A stretch of DNA of 64,000 nt from Calonectria ilicicola (Eukaryota; Ascomycota; Sordariomycetes; Hypocreales; Nectriaceae): positions 1,426,001 through 1,490,000 of the forward strand of contig CP085828.1 of the NCBI GenBank assembly GCA_020809705.1. Reading direction: 5' to 3'. Made by a program: the position numbers and the translations under genes. The notes below the pieces were generated by a model. That model did no database searches. It saw only the letters and a program-made list of their open reading frames with translations, and was not told the origin of the DNA. Positions 35,361 to 47,014 of this stretch are shown piece after piece (within the stretch, counting starts at the first letter, position 1; each line of letters opens with the position of its first letter).

Positions 35361-38300
35361 TAGTGCTCCATGAATAAGTGGTACAATGCGGGCCACACAT
35401 TACGGGAAAGGGAGGGAAGGGCAACGCGGCTCGGGGATCAGCGTCGTCCCGGCCATTATAGCCATAGACAAAGCCGAATAAGTCCCCTGTTTCTACCGGG
35501 ACGGACAATCATATAAGCAAGCCGTCGTCATCGGCCACCACGGCCAATATTACGTAAATATGGTAGACAGATGCACGGAATATTCTCGTCGACGAGGAAA
35601 GCAAGCCTCGCCCCGTCGTGCATTTTCTCAAATCTCGATGAGATCCATTTCCCCAGAGTCGGATCTCTGAGATAATAACCCCATGGGGAGAATCTGCCCA
35701 GGAATCATGAGATCGCTAGCCGAGCCACTTTTTGCCTCTTCTTCCAATCGACCGGATGGTCTGCTCAACCCTGCACCGGTAGGCCGGCTCGTCTCATCTC
35801 AGCCCACTCGCTGTGCGCGCATGCGTATCCGCGCCTGTTTGTCGTTGTGAGCACATAGCACCCACCTCCCACCCTCAACCAGCCATTATAGAAAGCCACG
35901 CCGTGGCTGTAACGGGGTTGGGCCTCCATCCTCGACCCCAGCATTGTGCGTCCTCGTAAATTCAAATGGCTCGGACATAGATTGACAGCTTTTTACCAGC
36001 CTGTCGAGTTTAGCAAGCCGCCGCACAATGCATCCATCTCAATAGCCTGTTGCGCTACCAACAGCTTTGATCGCAGAGCCTGACAACGTGGTCCTATCAC
36101 TAATAAAAGAAGTCCGCCCACAAATGCAGGCCCTCCTTCGGTTGAATAAGTGTTTTTTTCAAAGAACCACCACCAACATATTTTTCTTAATTGACATGAT
36201 GGCTTGGTTCGCGGTCGGTTTAGGAGCGATGCCAAGATGGCTAGCTTGTAGATCGGGCAAACTCTCAGCCCTTGTGGGCAGCCTCAAATACGTGCGTCGG
36301 AGCTTAGTACAAAGCCACAGCATCAATTATCGGATTTGCCCTGCCGCGCAACGTTGACCATGATCGCCAGGCACACCACGCCAGCACACTGTAATTCTGA
36401 GGGGAAAACCCCCCCCCGTCAGTCACAATCCCAGTGCATTGACTTTTGGCTTTTATCTTTTTTTTTATCGCGCAAGCCTAAGAAGTTGGTGTTGGCCATA
36501 TACACACAAACGTACGTAACCAACAGCAGGATTTTTTGACCCACCAGCCAGATCCCACTACCACAAGTTTAATCACAGTCAAACTCTGTAACGACAGCCA
36601 AGATAATAGGGACAATCAAATCCATTTGCGTGTGCATATTTCAAGGGTACAGCATGAGCTTCATTGACCGGTTTCCAATATTAGACTGTTGAATGCTTAG
36701 CCCCATCTGCACTGATGTTGTACCATTCTACCATGCCATGGCCCCCTCTCTGCTTGTTTCCAGTTACACAGCTGCCAACCGAAATAACGCTAAATGCAAA
36801 AATATCCGTGAATAAAAACAACGCATCCGGCGGTCGAGTGCATGGGAGAGCTGCAGAGTATCCAAACCGAAAAAACAAATGCTGGATGGCAGGTCCCTGT
36901 TCTGCAGGCAACGTGACGCTTTAGCAGTGACCACCAAGGTACAAGGTTCAAGCCCAAAGCACACAAGAGAATACCGGGGGAATAGCTTCCAAAATGGCCC
37001 GATGCCGTGAATCTCTATAGCCAATGCATCGAAGAAAGAGGCCTTAGCAACCATGGAAGCTGAAGTCCGTCGTCGCGCGATACTTCAGCCTCTTTAGCCG
37101 ACCACCATCGACAGCTTCCCTTGGCTCTCACGCCACGTTCTCAACCCCATCTTCCCCCCGCAAACCCCAGCTGTTCTTCCCCGCGCCACGAGGGCCCCTT
37201 CTCCGCAGATTCGTGGATGCGATCTCACTCAAGCAAGCACTAAAAGCGCGGGATGGGGTCCGGCCCTGCTTCGAGAAGAAACGGCGCGCCCGTCCAACCG
37301 CCAGGCCATGGCCGCTCAGGCCTTTGCAATATCGCAGCGGAGGACGAAAGCCGTCTCGTTTTCCCCCCCATCAGTCTCAATTCGGTGATAACCCCAATCG
37401 CCGATCTGACTTGAGCCCATTCGCCCAGCGAGGCCCCCTCGGCGACCGGGATGCGGGTGGCGGCAGCTGACAGGACAATAGCCCCCGACCCTCCCAAGCC
37501 AAGACTCTACGAGCATGGAGACACACACCACTTGGGGGCATCCACACTTGGGGCATCCTTACCCGGGGCTAGCAACCCGACTGCGTACGAGAAAATTCGC
37601 TACGATCCGTCACCGTTAAGCATAATGCTCTCGACGGGATCCCTTGATCCTTTGCCGTTGCTGCCAGCCACGCGGGGTTCCAACGCCGCTGCTGCACACC
37701 ACCATCCACGACGCCATCACGATAGCTTCGTTCCAAGAGCTGCCTCCCTGCCACAATGAGCACACTCAGCCGCGCTCGTAACACCCCCCCGCGAGCACTG
37801 TCGCAAATGCACGGTCTCGGTTCCGCTTTCTCCACGAGCCCTTCGGGTGGTGTTGGGTTTCATCACAACCCGCAACAACATGCCAGGGTGAGATTCCACT
37901 TCCATGCATCCATACGCTTGAATGTATGTACTGCGTCAGTTGGCCTAATGTGAGCATAAACTTTGTCTGGTTTGGCGGGTGCTTCCGGTAGAAACCCCCT
38001 CGTCTCGCGGCAATAAGGAACGTCCAAAATGTGGTGCCGGATTACAATACTCCTTTCGTAACCACTCGCGACCCCTCCATCAGACGAAATCAGCAACATC
38101 CCCAACACGCCTCCAAAAGGCAGTATGTTATAATCTTTTTGTTTTATCCTTTTGGGTTCTAGAGGTTGCAAAAGTTTGACCATTGTGGCAACGGCCCGCG
38201 AACCCCCCTCGTAAACAGCTTTCCGTCAAAATCCAACCCACCTGTGGAAAATTGTGTCACTCCGACTATTTTCTCATCCCTCCAAAGTGGGAAGGGCTAA

Positions 38301-38783
38301 AATCTCCAACTTCAGGCCCCAAATCCTGCTCCGTCACGGTCTGATGTAACCCCGTTCCCCACGGTAGCAACAGCATAACCACCCTGTTACTGTTACTGCT
38401 TACTTCGGTCTACTTACCGATGCCATGTGCCGCATACGGCACAGCAGGGCGTGCTGGCCATGGTTAATCACGACACCCCAGTTCCAAACCAAGCGGAGCG
38501 CAAACGACCAGCGGATGTAACAGTCACGAGAATCCGGCTGCAATGGAACCACCTTGCGCAGCCAATGGTCTAGTGGGGAAACACACAAATATTTTGGGGT
38601 AATCTCGTGCAAACATGGACAGGCCATTCAGTTGTTTGGATCCATCGTGTATTAATACACCTAAATAATTGCCATCACCAACATGCTCGCTCAAAGCTTC
38701 GCAACCTTGAAGCCCTCATAAATTCTACGTCTAGACCCATGTTTGTGTTTGTTAGTGGCTGGCTCCGAGTCCTCAGAAATTTT

Positions 38784-41022
38784 TTAAGATGATGGGGTAA
38801 GCCCAAGCTCCTTGTAAAATGATTCAGAGCTTGGCTCTCTACCCAAGAACTCCTTCAAGAACTCCATCTCCTCAATGCTACCACCTCTCTCCAAGACGGT
38901 GTGGCGGTACCTGCGGCCTTGTTCGCCGTTCATTGGGTTCTTCGCAAAGAACGAGTGGAACATGTCAAGAGAGAATACCTCGGAGTAGAGGTAGCCATAG
39001 TACCCAGCATCGTAGCCTCCAATGAAGTGGCCGATCCCGGCGTGACGGTTACCCCATTCCCTGTACTCATGTTAGCATCAGTGTATTCCGTAAAGGATCT
39101 GGGTTATACTTACAGTCCCTCTCCGAGGTCCTCGGGGCCCTTTGTTCCAGAAATATCATGGCGAAGAGTGTTCCAGAGTCGACCAGCGTTGAGGCTCTTG
39201 ACAGCCTCATGGGATTCAGGAGTGTGGACAGTCATGTCAAAAGTACCAATGACGATCTGGCCAAGAGCACCAATGGCAGAGTTGAGGCGCTTCGTTGAAA
39301 TCAGCTTCTCAATCAGGTCATCGGGGATCTGCTCGCCAGTCTCCCAGTGCTTAGACAAGGACTTGAGGACACTAGGGGTCCAGCACCAATTCTCCAGCAT
39401 TTGCGAAGGGGCCTCAACAAAGTCCAGCACTGTGGATGTGCCGTGGAAGTAGCTGTAGCGAGTTCGTCCAGCCAAGTCGTGAATACCGTGACCCAGCTCA
39501 TGGAACAGTGTCACGACCTCGTGGTGCTTGAGCAGGGATGGCTTCTTGGGAGAAGGCTTGCTAAAGTTACAAACCAGCGCAGTGGCAGGGTAGTGCTTCT
39601 TTCCATCCTTGTCAATGTAACCAGGTTCGAGGTTGAAGTTGGCGTTGTGGCCATACTTGTTATCACGAGGGTGGAGATCGAGGTACAGATAACCGCAGAA
39701 GCCACCACCAGAAGCCTCATCATCCCAGACACTATAAATCAGGACGTCCTCGTGCCAAACAATGTCCTTGGCCTTTCCTGTCGGGCTCAGACGTGCTCGC
39801 TCATCCTCCTTCAACTCCACAAAGACAAATCCAAAAATTTCCTCGAAAATCTTCAACATGCCAGCAAAGGTGGGTTCAACGGGGAAGTACTGAGAGATGG
39901 CAGTCTCATCAACGCTGTACTCTTTCTCCTTCTGGATCCTTGAGTAGAAAGATGTGTCCCACATGAAGAAGTCGCCATTGTATTCAAGGCCACGCTCTGC
40001 GTGATCCTTCTTCTTATATTCCTTGAGAGCGTTGATTTCAGTCTCTCCACCCGGAGCGAGACGGACTCGCAAGTCGTCCAAAAAGGCCTTGACGGACTCG
40101 GGATCCTTAGCCATCTTCTCTTCGATTCGGAGCGCAGCGTGGTTCTCGTATCCGAGAAGTCGAGCGGCTTCATCTCGAAGAGTAATGATTTCTTGGAAAA
40201 TAGGGACGTTAATGTTTGCCTAATCCAATGTCAGTCATGTATCCTTCCAGTAGTATTTAGGCTGTTGAAAGAGCTTACCTTGTTGGATTCAGCAACGGAG
40301 TACTTGCGGCGGGTCTCAGCGTTGATGGCGTGCTTAATCAGGGGGAAATAATGGTTGTACTTGAAGGACAGCTTTACTTTGCCCTCATTCTCGCCAGATC
40401 CCTTTTCTAAGGTATCCACGTCGATGTCATCCGATGGAACACCCTTGAGCTCTTCGGGGGTGAACCAGATCTCGCCCTTCTCCTCGTTGAGGTTAGTCTG
40501 GCCCTTGATCTCAAGCTCGCTCAAGCGCTTCTGAATTTCCTTGAAGCGATCTCGCTTGGGTCCAGCCGGCAAGCGGAGACCATTACGAATATACTTCTGG
40601 CGCTCCTTCTCTAGTACGTGCAAGCGTTCCTTGTCGAGGCCCTCCTTAGCTCGCTGAGCAAAAGCAGCATCAACAACCTTGAAGATGTCCTCTCGCATGT
40701 TGCATTCGATTCCGAAGTCGTTGAACACCTTCTCGGACTCGGTGGAAGCATCTCTCAAGCTCTTGTCGGTAGAGACATGGTGATAAAAGGTCAGAATGCG
40801 GCGGTAGGTCGCAGCCAAGTTCTCATCCAGGAGAATTGGTTCAAGGACGTTGGCAAAGGTAGCCTTGTCCTCAGTCACATTGGCAACCACTGAGTCGAGC
40901 GCATTCTTTGTAGCGTCACAGATCTTTTTGGTATCGGCCGCAATCGACTCGGGGGTGGCGGTGAATAGCGGCGGCGCCTGGGGAGGGTTGCGATACTTGT
41001 CAGGAACCATGGTGCTGGTCAT
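38784..41022 (-). CDS. PRD1: Saccharolysin (M3A oligopeptidase, Prd1-like)
   Basis: Three exons, 40279-41022, 39114-40219 and 38784-39060, encode 708 residues, close to yeast Prd1 at 712. I start at the first true ATG, giving MTSTMVPDKYRNPP; a second ATG lies four codons on, at 41010. The M3 catalytic motif HELGHGIH lies in exon 2: two His ligands and the catalytic Glu. The later ligand Glu sits in the following VEAPSQMLENW region. The C-terminal exon reads EWGNRHAGIGHFIGGYDAGYY, typical of the thimet group. The enzyme is a soluble zinc metallopeptidase that cleaves short peptides left by other proteases, in cytosol and possibly the mitochondrial intermembrane space. No clear presequence is visible. 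Confidence 0.95.
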
Positions 41023-42009
41023 TAATGAGCGTCGTGGGATCAAGGACCGGGACGCTGGGAATCTGAAGTGGTGGACAAGGGAGCTGATCCGGGAAAATGC
41101 TCGTGAAGAAGCCAGAGTGGCGGCGAAGAGGAGAACTAGGAGTGAGAGGAAGAGGAGGAGGGGCTTGAGGGCAGGACGTCGGTCCAGCTTAAAGGAGGAG
41201 TGGGATGATCCTCAAGTGCCGATTGGCCTGGTGCGATCAGATTGAGGTGGGTGCAAGCTCACAGGACAAGCACGCGGCAGGAGGGGCAGAGAAGCAACCA
41301 GAAAAGAGGGGCCCGGCAGCTCGAGTTGAGGAATACGGTGAAGCAAGATGCGGGTAGCTCAGGTTAAAAGGCGTTGCAGGGCAGCTATGGGGACGCAGGT
41401 GGATGGGGCGAGGTGCAAGTTGAAGCTTCGGCGTTGGACAGGTGAGCTGTGAGGTGCGCCTGTGCCGAGCCACTAAGCAAACGCGGGGCAGCCATGATAC
41501 CTCAGGTACATTGCCTGTCGTCATGAACAATGGAGGCCTGACACCGGCTGGCGCTCCGATGCAGGCAAACGCTGACAGCTCATGCGTCAAATGGCCTCAG
41601 GGAGGCTTTCAATCCCAAACATGGCGCACGGAAGCTTGGTAAGTGCAAGCTCCGGCGTTTTCATTGTTCATGATCCATACTTCCGTCACCGAGGCCGAGT
41701 TCAGCATAACATAACCCCGCCGCAAGGGCCGGAGGCGACCGGATCAACAATGGGGTGGCACCTAAACAAACAACACACAGGCAGCCAATCGTCGAGCTAA
41801 GAGGCAAAAACAGATCAATTCACTACTCCCTGCTGGCCTCCCAAAAAAAAATTATCTACTAGAAATCCATACACAAAGGCCTTGCGAATGCATGGCAAGC
41901 AATTCTTGATACCAGTTTAGCCAAATCATGTCCCTAATCAAACACTCAAGCAACGCCTATCCCGTCCACGTAGATGCATAATCTTGGGTCTCACAGAGCC
42001 CGAAGCCAT
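41023..42009. other. Intergenic stretch with no recognised gene
   Basis: This 1 kb holds the saccharolysin promoter and the 3' flank of the EF-hand gene. Its ORFs lack support. Confidence 0.5.
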
Positions 42010-42576
42010 TTAGTTGGCGAGGATAGTTCGCACGAGATCTGTGGATAGTCTGTTAGAATCCGCCATTTCCGAGCACCGGTCGGAGGTTATAGGAGTGTAC
42101 GCACCAGTGTAGTTGACCTGTCCGGAGCTGGTGTCTACTGCCTTGAGGAGCTCATCCACCTCCTCCTCAGACATCTTCTCACCCAGGTTGGTCAGAATGT
42201 ACTTGAGCTGGCCGACGCCAATGAATCCCGTCATGTCCTTATCAAACACCTGGAATCCACGGCAGTACTCTTCGGGCTCGCCGGGGTCGCGGAAGCCGCC
42301 GGGGCGGTTGAGGACTCGCTGGAAGGTCTCGAAATCGACTGCAGGGTCACACAAATTAGAGATGTCATTAAAAAAACATTGCGCGCATCAAACTGGGCAC
42401 TCACAGTCGCCTCCAATGCTCTTCTCAAGGTCCTGGATCTCAGCGAGTGTGGGGTTCTGTCCGCAGGCACGGAGAAGGTCACCGAGGCTGTCGATGGCAA
42501 CACGGCCGTTACCGCGCTTGTCGAACAGGGCGAAAGCCTCCTTGTAGTTGGTAGAAGCCTGAGCGTCGTTAGACAT
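42010..42576 (-). CDS. EF-hand protein, myosin light chain / calmodulin-like
   Basis: Three exons, 42405-42576, 42105-42338 and 42010-42038, encode 144 residues. The last exon has only nine codons plus the stop and restores the YTDLVRTILAN end typical of myosin light chains. The N-terminal EF-hand (ALFDKRGNGRVAIDSLGDLL) and the third (VFDKDMTGFIGVGQLKYIL) are partly degenerate, with several calcium ligands replaced. This fits essential light chains such as fission-yeast Cdc4, which bind IQ motifs of type II or V myosins and act in the contractile ring, rather than true calmodulin. Calmodulin would keep all four loops intact. Introns are consensus and phases close. Confidence 0.88.
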
Positions 42577-43572
42577 TGTTGCAGATGGAGCAAACGAGAT
42601 CTCGCGAGTGCGTGCAGGGGAAAATTGATGCGATTCTGGAGATGCGTGGAAAACAAAGATGGTTGCGATGGTGGCAGCAAAAAAAGGGGATTAATTCGCA
42701 GCGCAAAGCACCATGCGAAGAAAACCAGCGTCCTTGCAGCTGGCGGGTGGCCGTCGAATCAAATGCACGAAATGCCCTCGCGGGGCCGTTTGTTTACACC
42801 GGTGCCGGGGCAACTCACCATTTTGGGTTTGAATCGAAGGATGCTGATCAGCTGGGAGGGGGCACACAAGAGCAAGGAAGAGGGTGGTCGAGCAGCAACA
42901 GAAAGGTCTGCAAAAGTTGGATGGCAATGATGTTTGTAAGAGGAGCAAAATGGTGTTGAGGTTGGGAAATGGAGCAGAGATCAGAAGCGAAAGCAAATGC
43001 AGACACTCCTTGTGCATGTCATAACCTTTCACGCTCTGGCCTCCTTGCTGGCCTTTTTGTCCCTGGATTTGACGGGGCAACCGTGTCAGTGTCCCCAGCC
43101 AAGCGACCAGCCAGCCAATCGACGAACGCCTCCTATTTCAATGTGCAATGCCACAAGCTTTGTTATCTAAGGGCTCACCAGATCCATGCAACAGCCCCGC
43201 GTACAAAGTGCACAATTCCGCCCATGAGGCGCTGGCCACCGTTCATAAAAAAGAGTCCAGGCCCATACGTAGTCTTGACCGCCAGATCACTGTGGTGTTG
43301 TAGCGTCAGGCCGCCTTGCCCCCGCCCCACAGTGTCTAACGCTATGCAATCCGTCGGGAAGCCTCATGTTTTCAGAAAAGGAGTGTACGCCAAGTATTAT
43401 TCACATGCTACCTTGCTGATAAAAGATGACATCGCAATCTCTCTATCTCTCCAACTACTATCAAAATGTATATATCGCCACGCTCTCCTGCCTCCAACAG
43501 TACTGTCCCAAGGCTTTGCACTCTCCATCCAGCTTGAAACAGGGTCGTTGCCACCTTGTCTCAAAAGTAGTC
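42577..43572. other. Intergenic stretch, no recognised gene
   Basis: This 1 kb lies between the EF-hand gene start and the 3' end of the secreted protein gene. The long ORF around 43.0-43.6 kb on the plus strand shows no family likeness and overlaps the other gene. Confidence 0.5.
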
Positions 43573-44046
43573 TCAAGAACACAATCTGGTGTCTGCACAC
43601 ACCCAAGCATCAGTGACAGAGGTGATAAAGCAGCTCTTTTTCCCGCAGTCTATCGCATTGCCGTGCTGCTTATAGCATGTAGCCAACTTTTGCCCTGGGT
43701 TTGCATTGTGTTTCCACACTTCGAGATTTTGGCCATTGTTGGTCACCCAAAAGTCGATCGATCCAGAGCCACAAATATCAGGAAAGTTGTAGCCATTCCA
43801 GCTAAAATCCTGTCCCCATTGAGGAAGTATCTTGGGGAAGCGGTTGTCGTCTTTAAAGGAATTGCAGTTGTATTGTGAGGAAGGGACTGCTCCCACTCGC
43901 CATTCCACATAATGTTTAGGGTAGCAAACGCCTGACTTTTTGTTGCATTCAATGTCGCAAAGATTTTGATATCGGAGGAAAAGGTGAAATTCCGCCATGG
44001 CTGGGACAGAGAATGCCAACATGGAAAGAAAAGTAGAGGCGTGCAT
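43573..44046 (-). CDS. Small secreted cysteine-rich protein (effector-like)
   Basis: A single exon of 157 residues. The ATG at 44044-44046 is chosen over an upstream in-frame one because it puts a clean signal peptide first (HASTFLSMLAFSVPAMA, cleavage likely before EFH). The mature part has ten cysteines, an even number suited to five disulfides. They are arranged in an N-terminal trio, one in a YNC context, a central DIC, and five clustered near the C-terminus. Tryptophan and aromatic residues are frequent, and no transmembrane or GPI segment follows. I do not recognise a family. Size, secretion and cysteine content match fungal effectors and small antimicrobial or host-interaction proteins, but that role is inference only. 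Confidence 0.75.
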   Translation of the reverse strand: MHASTFLSMLAFSVPAMAEFHLFLRYQNLCDIECNKKSGVCYPKHYVEWRVGAVPSSQYNCNSFKDDNRFPKILPQWGQDFSWNGYNFPDICGSGSIDFWVTNNGQNLEVWKHNANPGQKLATCYKQHGNAIDCGKKSCFITSVTDAWVCADTRLCS

Positions 44047-44546
44047 TTTGTCGTATTGTCTTGTTGTTTGGGATGGTGATGGTGCCATTTGCAATCAAGG
44101 CGCGATCAACCACTACCTTTTTATTTGTAGAGTTGACAAACAAGCTCTAAGCCACAATTTTCAGTATTGAAAGACTACTAACCGAAGCTTACCTTTCATC
44201 TCCTTTAGTTCGGAATGCCTTCCAGCTCGTGCCCAAGCGCGACTTCGCTTCCAAAGTTCCATGTAAGCTGAGCGAACGAGGTCTTGCCTATCTGAGAATA
44301 ATGTCAAATCGGTTCACATTCGTATCCCAAGATAGGTTTGCCAAGGCCATCTAATACCCACTCCGTCACACCGAACAATGTACTTTGGAAGCGACTATCG
44401 ATGAATTGAAAAAAATAGAACCAAATCGAGTATTATGCCAAGGTTAGAAAAGTTCCTCAATGTCCGAATTTGGACAGGACTTTTGAATAATTGTAATTCC
44501 ATGGCTTTATCCTAGGCTGTTCCCGTTATTCTATTGGCAACTCTTC
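44047..44546. other. Intergenic stretch, no recognised gene
   Basis: This 0.5 kb is the upstream region of the secreted-protein gene and the 3' flank of the decayed methyltransferase. Nothing else is recognised. Confidence 0.5.
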
Positions 44547-45522
44547 CTATCTCCGTCTGGCTAGTAGTATGTAAGTCCCCCAGACCGTTTCAACTTCTGC
44601 ATCACGCCAGCGGTGGCCTAGAGCTTTCCACTCGGGCTCCGCCTCGAGAATTTGATCAAACATCAAATCAACGATATCCCCGTCACCACCCAGAGCCCGG
44701 CTTCTTTTCTCGGGATGGGCATCTATCCAGCCCTGATATGAACTGAATGTCCGTACGTATGCCTCAAACTAACCGAGATTGAGCTTCTTTTCAGCCAAGC
44801 TGTCTCTGGACCGGCAACCTCTGTAGTGTTCTTGTCCACGTTGTACAATATTCGTTGTATATCTTGCCAATCTGATGCCGGAGGATTCACATCACGCATC
44901 AAGTCGCAAAGAATATCCCTCCCTGGTCGCTCCCAGTACTTGTTCATCCCTTCCAGTCCTGGTAGTAGCTCGCCGTCGCCGTAACAAAATCGATCAAATA
45001 TTTTGTTTGCGACGGGGTGGCCAATGATTATATTGTCCTTGTATCCCCAAAAAGCGAGTGACCCGCCTGGTTTTACTACCCTAGATAGCTCTGGCCAGGT
45101 TTTGGTGTAGTCAAACCAGTGCGCTGCTTGGGCAGAGACTACAAGGTCTATTGCCTTGTCGGGCAAAAATGATAAATCTTCTGATCTACCTTGTCGGAAG
45201 GTGATTTTGGGGTCCGTGGTGGATTCTGATGCTTGTTTAATCATGCCTGCGCTTGGATCAACAGCAATGGCCTTGGCAAAGTGTGATGCCAGTTTTTTAA
45301 TTGCGACCCCATGCCCACATCCTAAGTCTAAGACCGTCCCTTTGGATGGCTCCTGATTGAAGTATTCTAACACGGTTTTGAAGAGGGTCTCTGGATAATC
45401 CGGACGAGCGGCTGCATATCCAGCTGCAGAAAATGTGGCTTTTCTGTTGTTCCATTAGTCTTGGTTTAACAGTGGTGAGATGGAATAATATAAATATATT
45501 CATCTTACCCAAATAAAGACAT
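44547..45522 (-). pseudogene. Crg1-like SAM methyltransferase, frameshifted and interrupted by a stop
   Basis: A five-codon first exon (45509-45522) joins at a normal intron to a body starting at 45443. The joined N-terminus reads SLFGKATFSAAGYAAARPDYP, the usual opening of Crg1/TMT1-like methyltransferases. Motif I (VLDLGCGHGVAIKKLA) and motif II (AIAVDPSAGM) are intact. After AWLKR, near 44770-44795, the frame changes. The expected continuation (FEAYVRTFSSYQGW through VETVWGTYILLARR) is present in another frame, down to a stop at 44547-44549. That frame also has a TAG at 44769-44771 where the family has a Glu. Two lesions lie about 20 bases apart, and no intron of workable size removes them. 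The open reading frame would stop at 44723, losing about the last quarter. It is probably inactive, unless the assembly is wrong here. Confidence 0.72.
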
Positions 45523-45775
45523 TGTTAGTAGAGTGGGTGGTAATCAATCTTTGACTTGCTTGATTTCTAACGTAGAGTCACATCGTTGCAAGACATACCC
45601 TTGAGCTCTTTTAAACTTTGATGTCATGACAGGGGCGATTGACGACAGGGCGTACATACAACCGAAACCCCGCAGTTGGCTACGGCTCCCAACGCCTACA
45701 TCTTACCATAGCAACTCTATCTAACACTTAAGCCGACGCCCATCGCAGTAAATTATTCCACCACGACGCAGCAAT

Positions 45776-46308
45776 ATGACTACTGAGGCCAGCGTTCGGA
45801 AATTTTTTGCATCCACGGCCTATGCCGTTGCTGGAGCAAGTTCTAACCCAGCCAAATTCGGGCACAAAGGTTGGTTTCTGCTCATTTACCATGCAGAAGA
45901 CTGCATTTGAGCCTCTGCTCACCCTAGTATCCATCTATAGTTTTTGTCTGGTACTTGTCCTATGGACTCCCAGTCACGCCCATTAACCCGAAATCGAAAA
46001 CTATTACTGCCGCGGGCAAAGAGCATGCCACCGTACCTGACCTATCAGCTCTTCCCAACCCCAAGCAGACATCGCTCTCTGTCATCACTGCGCCATGGGT
46101 AACAATCGAGTTGCTCAAGGAGGCCAAGAAAGTGGGGATTCCATCCATTTGGCTGCAGCCGGGGACTTTCGACGATGAAGTCATGGCCTTTGCCAACGAG
46201 GAGGGAGCATTTGAGGCCGTGGTTGCTGGCGATGGCGGCCGTGGTTCTGAGGGCTGGTGTGTCCTGGTGGACGGTGAGGGTGGCCTGAAGGAGGTGGGAA
46301 AGCTATGA
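45776..46308 (+). CDS. CoA-binding domain protein (YccU-like)
   Basis: Two exons, 45776-45869 and 45941-46308, encode 153 residues. The start MTTEASVRKFFASTAYAVAGASSNPAKFGHK shows the usual leading strand and glycine-rich turn, here given in two parts: VRKFFASTAYAVAGASS then NPAKFGHK. Further on come TPINPKSKTI, LSVITAPWVTIELLKEA and IPSIWLQPGTFDDE, all typical of the small CoA_binding (succinyl-CoA-synthetase-like, Rossmann) fold found in bacterial YccU and fungal homologues. The acceptor at 45940 was chosen because it gives VFVWYLSYGLPVTPINP with no extra residues. Its cellular role is not established; it is a single-domain nucleotide- or CoA-binding protein. Confidence 0.88.
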
Positions 46309-47014
46309 GACTATGACAAATAGATAGAGAGTACGAGTGTTGATGATTTATTCCACTATTTGCTTCCAGACGAAAGTCAAAACAAGGCACATACATACAC
46401 TCAAAAACACAAGCATAAACACATAGACGCACTCATGCATACGCATACGCATACAAACACGGGATGATTGTAAACTGGATTCATGCATTGAGGCCTCATC
46501 TATTGCCATTTCCATACCCTTAACTAAAGAGAAGACCACAGTGCGCAAAAATTCCGGCTTCTGATTTGCTTACATCTATCTTCCTCCCACCATGTTTTTG
46601 GCCGCTCCTCGGCAACCCAGCTTTTGCGGTAAAGAGCTCTGACCGCTCATTATGATGCAAGTTGAGTGGCCACCGAGGCCGAATACTCAGGCGCCCCACT
46701 TCCCCCAGGAAAGTAAACAAACGCGACCAGACCCACATACACACACAGATGTTGAACACCAGGGCGTCCTTCGTTACGATAACCCTGGATCTCTCATATT
46801 CTTCAACAACGGAACCTTGCAATCCACGACTCTCACGTCGCGTAGTTGACGCGCGCAGCCGCATTGGGACCCTCTTTACCACTGAAATGCATACGACCTG
46901 TCCTTGAAAAACCAACTCGCACCGAATCCTGCGCCGCTGCTCCTTTCGACACCGCGACCCGCGATTGAAGACTGCAACCAAGATTCAACCACGGGTTGCA
47001 CACGTGCAGCCACC
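46309..47014. other. Intergenic stretch with a CA/CATA-rich simple repeat
   Basis: This 0.7 kb precedes the BIR1-type gene. Positions 46388-46460 are a degenerate run of CATA, CACA and CATACG units. No gene is supported. Confidence 0.5.
46388..46460. repeat. Degenerate CA/CATACG microsatellite
   Basis: The stretch is dominated by CATA, CACA and three CATACG units. It lies 3' of the CoA-binding gene. Confidence 0.6.

Larger units (their letters stand above)
34071..38783. other. 4.7 kb stretch with no supported gene
   Basis: This is the longest gene-free stretch. It holds the MFS promoter and the 3' flank of saccharolysin. ORFs are short, overlap on both strands and resemble no family. Homopolymer runs and short tandem repeats are frequent. 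Long untranslated leaders or non-coding transcripts are possible but not visible from sequence alone. Confidence 0.45.

Noticed and set aside
37451..38183. ORFs of 60-106 codons in the long gap before saccharolysin
   Set aside because: Low-complexity Pro/His/Ser translations with no family likeness and no splice-linked continuation.
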